NCBI GenBank assembly: GCA_022360175.1
Contig: JAKSDI010000100.1
Location: 153,037 to 217,036, forward strand
Direction: 5' to 3'
DNA from: Chitinophagales bacterium
GTDB taxonomy: Bacteria; Bacteroidota; Bacteroidia; Chitinophagales; Saprospiraceae
Length of the DNA stretch: 64,000 nucleotides
Shown here piece by piece: positions 51,697-59,349 of this stretch (position 1 is its first letter; every line of letters begins with the position of its first letter). The position numbers and the translations under genes are program-made. The notes under the pieces were generated by a model. The model ran no database searches, was not told where the DNA came from, and saw only the letters and a list, made by a program, of their open reading frames with translations.

Positions 51697-54468
51697 CTAA
51701 TGCACTATTAATTTTCCGCTTGCTAGATATCGTTGGCCTGACAAAATTTGATAAAAATAAATGCCTGGCTGAAGATTATTCCTCTCTATTATAACTTCGT
51801 TTGCAGAAAAAGTCTGTTTACGTACCAACTGCCCAGAAGCATCGAACAAACGAAAATGTCCTTGCTGAAGATCATATCCCTGAACTCGTAAAGTAGCTAC
51901 ATCATTAACCGGATTGGGAAATAACTGAATTTGAATTGTTTCCTCCAATGTATTTAGGCTACCAACCACTTGCTCCAGAAACATTTCTTTCACCTTCAAC
52001 TGACTGATATTAGTAATAATTGGATCATTGAAATCAAAGTAAATAGCGGCACTGTTTTCAATTAAGGTTTCATCGGGCAGATCTGCTTGTTGGTCAATCT
52101 GGAATTTGACAAATCCATGTGAAGCCGCTTCATTAGCACTACTATCTGGTAAATTGATATCTTCAAAAACAAACTGAATGACACCATCCTCTAATACCTG
52201 ATATTCAAATTTGTGGCTACTCGCCCCCACTCTAATGCTAGCCCAGTTAAGATGAGGAGAAATGGTATCTACCACAACCACTTTATGGGCAGGAGCTGTC
52301 CCCGTATTCTGGAATCGAATAAGATAATCTATAGGCCGATTAGGGTAGATATAGTGCTGTTCGCTTACACCAACAGGAAAGGATTGTTTATCGTTAGGAT
52401 CAAAAGAGCCTGTATTAGATCGACAATCAATAGAGGTAAATGCAGGAGTAATATTAGTGGGAAACTGTAACACAATTCCTGTATTATTAATTCCGCCGCA
52501 ACCTTCTATCCACGAAGCAGGATAAGGCCAATGGGGGTAACCGGGTTCTTGCATAGCTTCTATACGCCAGGTTGATCCATTAGCAGGGACTTTTAAAGTA
52601 TGAACTCCTCCTACATCTAAATCAAACTCCTCTTCCATCAGCATAACCAAATCTTCTACTACTGTAAATAAAAGCGGCCCACTCATATCACCTGTGCCTT
52701 CATTTATAATAGAGAGGCGGACAGAATCACCTTCACAAGATGCAGCGGTTTGAATAATTGCTCCTGACCAGTTGGGATCGGGATCAATGCAGTCATTGTT
52801 TGGAAATATATTAGCTTCCACACAATGGGTTTGTCCCAATTGTGCATCACAACTTACAGTAACATCTAATTCAAAATTGAGGCATTCGCCAGGAAGCAGG
52901 CTATCTAAAAAGAAGGTGTATTTATTACTATCTACGGCTATCCAGGGCAAGGTACTAGAGTTGACCTGTAGAAAGGTGTCCAGTTGAATTTCAAGGTAAA
53001 CATTTTCGGCAAGAGAATCACTATAGTTACAATTGAAGCTATAATAGGTTGTGTTAAAGCATCGCTCCATATTTGGAGTACTGATATCTGTGATAAGGAA
53101 AGGACAACCTCCTACCAATTGAGTACCAAAGTCGTGGCCAGTCAGTAACGAATCTCCTATAAAGGAAACCGCAGCCATACTACCACAGCTAAGTGCCGTA
53201 CTAGGCATATTGCGTACTTCCAATATCCATGGCGAGGTATCTCCGACCAGGCGATTAATGTGATACAAGCCGTTCGAGTCGGTTTGGGTAACTATAGTAG
53301 AACTGCCATTTGGGTAAAACTGAGTCGCACTGACAGAAATTCCAACTATTCCTGCTTCTGAAGTATCAAAAACACAATTTGAATTTTCATCGTAAAAGAC
53401 ATAACCTGTTAGGATATGAGGGAGTACTGGAAAATCATGCATTACTGTAAATCCTCCCGACGGAAAGTTTATCGTTGCAGTATCTCCACAAGGAAAAGAG
53501 CCTGGGAGTATATCTACACCGATTAGTACCTCTTCATGAACGATTTCCAAAAAATAGTTAGATGTTGTATCGTAAGGAAGTAAAAACTGATAGTTTGAAG
53601 AATTATCAAAGCGGGTTTCATAAACAATGCTGCTATCATTAAGATTACTGGCCCTAACACTTATAAAACCGGGACCTGTTTCATTATCATTCGTGCAATT
53701 TTCATTTTCATCCCAGAATAATGTTCCGGAAATTTCCTTAAAAAAAACAGGGATGTCCTGTACTAGCATACTGGTAGATAAAGGAATTGAGAATACGCTT
53801 TGCATCCCACACGGATAAGTGGCCGATTGCAAATTAGAATTGAGAATAGATATGCTATAATCACTCCCATCATGATAAGGTAAGATAAACTCATAATGGC
53901 CAGCAGAATCGGTTGTTGTAGTGAGATAGAGTGCTCCATCAGGAATCCGCTGGAGTTGAAGTTCTACACCAGCCAGCCCTGCCTCCTGATCATTGATGCA
54001 ATTGACATTAGCATCTACAAAAACTTTCCCACTAATAATTGGACTAAAACACGTAATGGAAGAAGTATCACAAACTGACAAATAATCTTGCAAATACAAA
54101 GTAGTATGACAAGTGTCCCAGTTACCAGAGGAATCAATGACCCATGCCGTAAGTTTATTGACACCTTCATAACAGCAATTGAGGGTAAATTCAGTAGCTG
54201 CAGGCGGTTGTGCAAGATGACTCACACCATCTTGTACTGCAATTCGGTAGGAGGCAATACCACAATTGTCCGTACTCTGCGAAGCAATATATAGCGGATC
54301 AAAAGTAAAAAGGCCATCAGAAAACAAACTAGTACTAATCGCCTGTGAGCAGACAGCGACTGGTGATATCGTATCGTTAAGGCAATCTTGCGCACTCAGA
54401 GAAAATGAGTTGATTAGGAATATAATGAACGGGCCTAGCAAACGTCTTATTGATCTCGAATAATTCAT
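51697..54468 (-). CDS. Secreted T9SS type A protein with SdrD_B/Cna_B-like repeats
   Basis: A 923-aa protein with signal peptide (LLGPFIIFLINSFSLSAQ). Residues about 140-440 have three Cna_B/SdrD_B-type modules, each with a form of GxVFxDxNxNCIxDxxEAGLAG (for example SGKVFVDANVNCINDQEAGLAG in broken form). Residues about 690-830 are a DUF7619-like domain (GSFDPNDKQSFPVG ... IDYLIRFQNTGTAPAHKVVVVDTI). The end (about 845-923) is a type A sorting domain: LFPNPVNDVATL, GIYFYQILSGQRYLASGKLIVH in broken form. It is exported by the type IX system and surface-bound. Single gene behind a shared terminator. Confidence 0.92.
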   Translation of the reverse strand: MNYSRSIRRLLGPFIIFLINSFSLSAQDCLNDTISPVAVCSQAISTSLFSDGLFTFDPLYIASQSTDNCGIASYRIAVQDGVSHLAQPPAATEFTLNCCYEGVNKLTAWVIDSSGNWDTCHTTLYLQDYLSVCDTSSITCFSPIISGKVFVDANVNCINDQEAGLAGVELQLQRIPDGALYLTTTTDSAGHYEFILPYHDGSDYSISILNSNLQSATYPCGMQSVFSIPLSTSMLVQDIPVFFKEISGTLFWDENENCTNDNETGPGFISVRASNLNDSSIVYETRFDNSSNYQFLLPYDTTSNYFLEIVHEEVLIGVDILPGSFPCGDTATINFPSGGFTVMHDFPVLPHILTGYVFYDENSNCVFDTSEAGIVGISVSATQFYPNGSSTIVTQTDSNGLYHINRLVGDTSPWILEVRNMPSTALSCGSMAAVSFIGDSLLTGHDFGTQLVGGCPFLITDISTPNMERCFNTTYYSFNCNYSDSLAENVYLEIQLDTFLQVNSSTLPWIAVDSNKYTFFLDSLLPGECLNFELDVTVSCDAQLGQTHCVEANIFPNNDCIDPDPNWSGAIIQTAASCEGDSVRLSIINEGTGDMSGPLLFTVVEDLVMLMEEEFDLDVGGVHTLKVPANGSTWRIEAMQEPGYPHWPYPASWIEGCGGINNTGIVLQFPTNITPAFTSIDCRSNTGSFDPNDKQSFPVGVSEQHYIYPNRPIDYLIRFQNTGTAPAHKVVVVDTISPHLNWASIRVGASSHKFEYQVLEDGVIQFVFEDINLPDSSANEAASHGFVKFQIDQQADLPDETLIENSAAIYFDFNDPIITNISQLKVKEMFLEQVVGSLNTLEETIQIQLFPNPVNDVATLRVQGYDLQQGHFRLFDASGQLVRKQTFSANEVIIERNNLQPGIYFYQILSGQRYLASGKLIVH

Positions 54469-54655
54469 AGGAGTATAATTTAGATGTTATGAGTTTATTC
54501 TCACTACAAAAATGAAGTTTGCAACAGGGAAAGGCAAAAACATATTTTATCAATTCTAGTTTTTTTTTTCAAGTTTTTATTTTCAATAAATTGATTTACA
54601 ATATTTTAATCATACATTTAATAGCAAAAAAATGACTACTATCTAAACATAGCGC

Positions 54656-56071
54656 ATGCAAAATTCCAAGCTGGTTCAACTAATGCGAGTATTGCAGAAA
54701 AAAGAGATTATCCGATTGCGTAAGTTTCTTCGTTCTCCTTTATACAATCGACGAGAAGAAATTTCGCAACTATTTGAGCATCTCCTTCACTTACTAAAGA
54801 AGAAAAAAATTAGCTTGGAAAAGCAAGCTATTTTTGCCCATATATATCCTGAAACGCCTTATTCTGATGCCCAATTACACCTTTTATTTAGTGGTCTTTT
54901 ACAACTCCTGGAGCGTTTTTTAATGATAGATCAATACCTGCATGAGCAAGCTGAAGGGCAGATACGCCTTCTACAATGGTATCGACAACGTGGGCTGGAG
55001 CAACATTTTAAACAGGTATACCAGAAACTCGAACAACAATTGGATCAACAAGAGTTCAGAGATATCGAATATCTCGAGTTGCGCAATCGAATGATATGGG
55101 AAGCATATCAGTGGGATGTTGTTAGCAAGCCAAGTGGAGAATTGCCTTTAGAACAAATGACTCAGCTCACTGATATTGTCTACTTCTCACAAAAACTAAG
55201 ACAACTGTCTTTAATGAAATCCCAGCAGGCCATTTATAAACAAGATTATAACATTCAACATCAAGCTTTTATATTCGATAGTCTAAAACACTATAAACTC
55301 TCCGATTATCCCGCATTAGAAATATATGTATTAGTTAATCAATTACTGGATGGTGTTTTTGACCGGCAAGGTTTTCTGTCATTTATAAATAAGCTTATTA
55401 CCAGTGCGGCTTATTTTAAAGAATTAGAGATACGTGAATTATATTTCATTGCCATCAATTGGTGCATCAAACAGGTAAACAACGGTGCGTATGATTACTT
55501 TGAAGAAATGTTATATCTGTATAAGACTGGGTTCTCCAAGGGATTTTTATTGGAAAATGGTAAGATTTCCCGTTTTGCATATTACAATGTTGTTGCCGCT
55601 GCTTTATACTCCAAAGATTTTGAATGGGGTGAATCTTTTATCCATACTTTTAAAGATAAGCTGGAAGAACCATACAGAGAAAGCGCTTATAATCACAATC
55701 TAGCATTATTTGAGTACAAGCAAGGGCATTATGATCATGCTCAGCGATTACTGCAAAATGCCAATTATCAGGACGTACTGTTCAACCTATCTGCCAAAAC
55801 ACTACTGTTAAAAAGATACTACGAAACAGCAGAATTTGATCTGTTAGAAGCTCATTTGGATGCCATGAAGAACTTTATTCGACGAAAAAAAGTGATCGGA
55901 TACCATCAAAACAACTATTTCAACCTGATCAAATTCACACAAAAGCTAATCCGCGTCAACTGGTTTGATAAAGCAGCAGTGGAACAGCTTCGGCAGGAAA
56001 TCAATGATGTAGATATACTCACCGAACGCCCCTGGGTGCTGGAGCAGTTGATCAATATAAAATCCTCCTAA
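54656..56071 (+). CDS. Long helical protein of unknown function
   Basis: A 471-aa protein, all helical, rich in Leu, Gln, Lys and Tyr, without a signal peptide or membrane helices. It begins with LMRVLQKKEIIRLRKFLRSPLYNRREEISQLFEHL in broken form and goes on in helical pairs much like TPR or HAT repeats. Similar proteins appear to be common in Saprospiria; no function is known to me. A role as an intracellular scaffold is possible. The nearest signal is an AT-rich upstream region with no clear promoter. Confidence 0.7.
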   Translation: MQNSKLVQLMRVLQKKEIIRLRKFLRSPLYNRREEISQLFEHLLHLLKKKKISLEKQAIFAHIYPETPYSDAQLHLLFSGLLQLLERFLMIDQYLHEQAEGQIRLLQWYRQRGLEQHFKQVYQKLEQQLDQQEFRDIEYLELRNRMIWEAYQWDVVSKPSGELPLEQMTQLTDIVYFSQKLRQLSLMKSQQAIYKQDYNIQHQAFIFDSLKHYKLSDYPALEIYVLVNQLLDGVFDRQGFLSFINKLITSAAYFKELEIRELYFIAINWCIKQVNNGAYDYFEEMLYLYKTGFSKGFLLENGKISRFAYYNVVAAALYSKDFEWGESFIHTFKDKLEEPYRESAYNHNLALFEYKQGHYDHAQRLLQNANYQDVLFNLSAKTLLLKRYYETAEFDLLEAHLDAMKNFIRRKKVIGYHQNNYFNLIKFTQKLIRVNWFDKAAVEQLRQEINDVDILTERPWVLEQLINIKSS

Positions 56072-56100
56072 AATTTATCCGTACCTGCTGCTTAGGCCTT

Positions 56101-56964
56101 TTATTTAATGATCTTAAGACTCAGATCAAGGCTATGAGCAGAATGAGTTAAAGCACCTACAGAAATATAATCTACTCCCGTTTGAGCAACTGCCCGCACA
56201 TTATGAATATTGACCCCACCTGAAGCCTCCGTTTCAAAACGGCGCCCGATAGTAGCTACAGCTTCTCCAAGCAATGGTAGTTCGAAATTATCCAACATAA
56301 TACGCGTGATCTTCCCTGCAGTAAGCACTTCGTGCAATTCTACCAGGTTTCGTACTTCTACCGTTATCCCAAGATTGAGTCCATTTTCTTTCTGATATTC
56401 ATTCACTCGCTCAATAGCCTGTGTAATTCCACCACAAGCATCAATATGATTATCCTTAATCATGACCCAATCATACAATCCGAAGCGATAGTTGGTACAA
56501 CCTCCCAAACGTACTGCCCACTTTTCCAGCAGACGGATCAGAGGAGTAGTTTTGCGAGTATCTAGTATTTTAACAGGAAGATCTTCTACCTCAAACTTAA
56601 ATCGATTGCTAAGTGTTGCAATACCCGTCATTCGCTGCATTGTATTGAGTACTAGGCGTTCTGCTTTCAATAGAGCCCTTGTATTACACTCCACTTCAAA
56701 AGCAATATCTCCCAGGCTTACAGCTTGCCCATCCTCAATCATTACGTTGAACTCCACATCCGGGTCCACTCTCTTAAATATACGCCTTGCCACTTCTACT
56801 CCTGCTATTACAGCCGGGTCTTTCACCAACAATTTGGCACGACTACGTGCATCCGCCGGGATACAAGCTTGTGAAGTATGGTCTCCGTCTCCAACATCCT
56901 CTTTAAGTGCTCTTTCTACAAACTCATCCAGGTATGCTTTGATAGTAGATTCTTCAGCAATCAT
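56101..56964 (-). CDS. nadC: Nicotinate-nucleotide diphosphorylase (carboxylating)
   Basis: A 287-aa protein of typical length: EDVGDGDHTSQACIPADARSRAKLLVKDPAVIAGVEVA at the N terminus in broken form, LKAERLVLNTMQRMTGIATL, ILDTRKTTPLIRLLEKWAVRLGGCTNYRFGLYD in broken form with the quinolinate-binding Arg and Lys residues, and MIKDNHID. It makes NaMN from quinolinate and PRPP in NAD synthesis. A TACTTTTG box on the minus strand (56987-56994) is 23 bases before the start, a fitting promoter. Confidence 0.96.
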   Translation of the reverse strand: MIAEESTIKAYLDEFVERALKEDVGDGDHTSQACIPADARSRAKLLVKDPAVIAGVEVARRIFKRVDPDVEFNVMIEDGQAVSLGDIAFEVECNTRALLKAERLVLNTMQRMTGIATLSNRFKFEVEDLPVKILDTRKTTPLIRLLEKWAVRLGGCTNYRFGLYDWVMIKDNHIDACGGITQAIERVNEYQKENGLNLGITVEVRNLVELHEVLTAGKITRIMLDNFELPLLGEAVATIGRRFETEASGGVNIHNVRAVAQTGVDYISVGALTHSAHSLDLSLKIIK

Positions 56965-57286
56965 AATTTATTGTTTTTTGGCAGCGCAAAAGTAGGCATT
57001 TTCTTTTAATATAGAGGAGGTTAGGTACAGGCTTTTAGGTATAATTAAACCTTTGGTGCAAGGTATAAAGGTTTTCGTGTTGCAGTAATGTATAATTGAA
57101 GATAAAACAACAAGCAATCACAGCTCCCTAATCACCTTATCAAGTGCAATTCTCAAATGCAAAATCAAATCGCAAGCGTACTCAAGGATGCTTTGAGCTG
57201 AAACTAAATTTCTTCTCTTCATCACTAATCATCCTTTGTCCGACGTAGCTTGGGGCATCACTCACCATATCACTATATGGACCTCG
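56965..57286. other. Region between nadC and rsmI, 322 bases
   Basis: The right-hand -7 box TACTTTTG (minus strand, 56994 to 56987) serves nadC. Beyond that I see no gene, hairpin or repeat that stands out. Confidence 0.45.
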
Positions 57287-57958
57287 TCACTTCTCCTTCC
57301 CCGCTACCACTATTGCAATTTCCCCTTTTACTTTGTCTTGAGTTTCATAGTATTCTAGTAGAGCTTGCAATTTATCTGTACGTACTTCCTCATGTAGCTT
57401 GGTCAATTCACGAGCCACACAGGCTGTTCGTTCGGGGCCGCAATGTTCAATGAGTTGGCCAAGACATTTGACCAATCTGTAGGGAGACTCATACAATACA
57501 AAGGTCACAGGAAGAGAGGCTAAATAAGTAAGTCGCGTTTGCCGTCCTTTTTTATGAGGAAGAAAACCTTCGTAATGAAACTTATCGCAAGGAATACCTG
57601 AGGCTACCAGAGCCGGAACAAAAGCAGTTGCTCCTGGAAGGCATTCTACCTTTACATCTGCTTCCACACAGGCTCTCACCAATAAAAATCCAGGATCCGA
57701 AATACCTGGCATCCCTGCATCTGATATCAAGGCCATTTGAGTCCCTCCATCCAATTCTGCCACTAGATTCTGTACAATAGAATGTTCATTATGTGCATGA
57801 TAAGAACGAAGAGACGTCTCTATCTCATAATGATTAAGCAGTTTTCGGGAAGTACGGGTATCTTCTGCAAGTATCACATCCACCTCTTTCAGGACATTCA
57901 ACGCTCGCAGTGTGATGTCTTCCAAATTACCAATAGGTGTAGGTACAAGGTAGAGCAA
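57287..57958 (-). CDS. rsmI: 16S rRNA 2'-O-methyltransferase RsmI
   Basis: A 223-aa protein of the tetrapyrrole methylase family: LYLVPTPIGNLEDITLRAL at the start, VILAEDTRTSRKLLNHY, ALISDAGMPGISDPGFLLVR, CLPGATAFVPALVASG and FLPHKKGRQTRL. It methylates the 2'-OH of C1402 in 16S rRNA. Slightly shorter than the E. coli protein, as it lacks the C-terminal extension, which is normal in Bacteroidota. A large hairpin separates it from purS upstream. Confidence 0.95.
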   Translation of the reverse strand: MLYLVPTPIGNLEDITLRALNVLKEVDVILAEDTRTSRKLLNHYEIETSLRSYHAHNEHSIVQNLVAELDGGTQMALISDAGMPGISDPGFLLVRACVEADVKVECLPGATAFVPALVASGIPCDKFHYEGFLPHKKGRQTRLTYLASLPVTFVLYESPYRLVKCLGQLIEHCGPERTACVARELTKLHEEVRTDKLQALLEYYETQDKVKGEIAIVVAGKEK

Positions 57959-57990
57959 ATCAGGTAGTTTAGAATAGAAATGTTTGAAGG

Positions 57991-58055
57991 AGGTTTAGAG
58001 TAGTTTAATTGGTTTAGGACTAAACTTCCCTAAACCAATCAAACCTTCTAAACCT
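57991..58055. terminator. Long imperfect hairpin between purS and rsmI
   Basis: Arms 57991-58018 and 58029-58055 pair with few mismatches (AGGTTTAGA...ATTGGTTTAGG against its complement), leaving a 10-base loop. The arms are built from GGTTTAG steps. It sits directly after the purS stop and may end or weaken transcription toward rsmI. Confidence 0.5.
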
Positions 58056-58056
58056 T

Positions 58057-58311
58057 TTATTCTGCTGCTTTCAGCTCAAAGCTATAGGTTTCCATAATAA
58101 CATTAGCCAGCAGTTTCTTGCAAGCCAAATCTACTTTTTCTTTAGCCTGTTCTTCAGAATCTGCTTCTAGTGCCATATGGATATGCTTACCAATCCGTAC
58201 ATCTTGCACGCCATTGATATCTAGATTTCCCATGTTGTTAGCTACCGTTTTCCCCTGAGGGTCTAGCAATTCTTTATGAGGCATTATGTTAATCTCCGCT
58301 ACGAATTTCAT
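58057..58311 (-). CDS. purS: Phosphoribosylformylglycinamidine synthase, PurS subunit
   Basis: An 84-aa protein: FVAEINIMPHKELLDPQGKTVANNMGNLDINGVQDVRIGKHIHMALEA in broken form, with the PurS dimer strands and the DPQGKTV motif, then a helix and the strand VIMETYSFEL. It bridges PurL and PurQ in purine synthesis. Its ATG overlaps the stop of pssA by four bases (ATGA), so the two are co-translated. Confidence 0.92.
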   Translation of the reverse strand: MKFVAEINIMPHKELLDPQGKTVANNMGNLDINGVQDVRIGKHIHMALEADSEEQAKEKVDLACKKLLANVIMETYSFELKAAE

Positions 58312-59024
58312 ATCGTTTTATTCCGGTTTAAAAAATGGCTAAAAATAGAAAATAGCACATACAAGAGTACGACTATTGAAAAAGCGGCTTCTCTGGTCAA
58401 AATGAGCAGAATTAGCGCTATGCCCGCAAAGATAAATTTTATCTCATTGCCTTTCCATGTAAAAGTCTTGAATTTCAAACTAAACATTGGGATTTCAGCA
58501 ACCAACAGGTAGGAAAAGGCTGCGATGCACGTAAATAAAAAAGCAGGATGTATGATCCAATCCCTCAATCCAAAGGTATCAAAAACATACATGAGCATTA
58601 AGCCTACGGCAAACATCGTACTGGATGGTGTTGGCAATCCGATAAAGCCATCTGCTTGTCGGGTATCTAAATTAAACTTTGCCAGGCGCAGACAGGAAAA
58701 AGCAGTCACTAAAAATCCCACAACGGCTATATAATGAATACTATGTATTACCTGACTATCAAAAGTTCTGCTCAGTAAGCTGTAATATATTACCCCTGGC
58801 ACTACTCCAAAAGTGACCATATCAGCCAGAGAATCCAGCTCTTTCCCCATTTCAGAACTAACACTCAAGAGACGAGCTACCAGGCCATCCGCAAAATCGG
58901 CCACCACTCCAGCAAGCACGAGCCAGAATCCCATTACATAATCGCCATGCAAAATAGCGATAATGGCACAACAGCCCAATACGAGATTGAGTAAGGTAAT
59001 ACTATTAGGAATATAACTTTTCAT
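58308..59024 (-). CDS. pssA: CDP-diacylglycerol-serine O-phosphatidyltransferase
   Basis: A 238-aa membrane protein. The CDP-alcohol phosphotransferase signature DFADGLVARLLSVSSEMGKELDSLADMVTFG (broken here as DFADGLVAR and GKELDSLADM, the DG-x2-AR-x8-G-x3-D-x3-D motif) lies at about residues 43-72. There are about seven hydrophobic segments, as in the family. It makes phosphatidylserine for phosphatidylethanolamine. It overlaps purS downstream by four bases. Confidence 0.93.
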   Translation of the reverse strand: MKSYIPNSITLLNLVLGCCAIIAILHGDYVMGFWLVLAGVVADFADGLVARLLSVSSEMGKELDSLADMVTFGVVPGVIYYSLLSRTFDSQVIHSIHYIAVVGFLVTAFSCLRLAKFNLDTRQADGFIGLPTPSSTMFAVGLMLMYVFDTFGLRDWIIHPAFLFTCIAAFSYLLVAEIPMFSLKFKTFTWKGNEIKFIFAGIALILLILTREAAFSIVVLLYVLFSIFSHFLNRNKTI

Positions 59025-59349
59025 ATATGCAGCAATTTTTCTGCGGCTGAAAGTTGGCAGTATCCCGATAACTATTGGGACTGCACATATGCAACCGCTA
59101 CGCTTTTACCTGCTCGCCAACTCGCTTGGCAGGCAGGCTTTCATGATATTGATTAATCATACCATGTATGTTAATTTATGATTAATCCATATCATGCTCG
59201 TTTCATTTAGATACAAGGCTTTACATAAAGTAACTGACAATCCAATGCTATATTTGTGTTAAATCCACATAAATACTGGCACCATTAATGGCAGCTTTTT
59301 ATTTTCAGCAAAGGTAACCGTTTTCTATCGCAATCTAATCCCTACTCTT
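59025..59349. other. Upstream region of the first T9SS type B gene, 325 bases
   Basis: Holds a 20-base inverted repeat (listed separately) and TATATTTG at 59249-59256, a fair -7 box about 100 bases before the start. pssA diverges on the other side. No gene. Confidence 0.5.
59142..59196. repeat. 20-base inverted repeat between pssA and the T9SS gene
   Basis: Arms 59142-59161 and 59177-59196 (CATGATAT-T/G-GATTAATCATA) match at 19 of 20 positions with a 15-base spacer. No T-run follows, so a protein-binding site or mobile remnant is as likely as a terminator. Confidence 0.6.

Noticed and set aside
56210..56995. Plus-strand frames opposite nadC
   Set aside because: Ser/Pro/Thr-rich shadows of a well-known enzyme gene.
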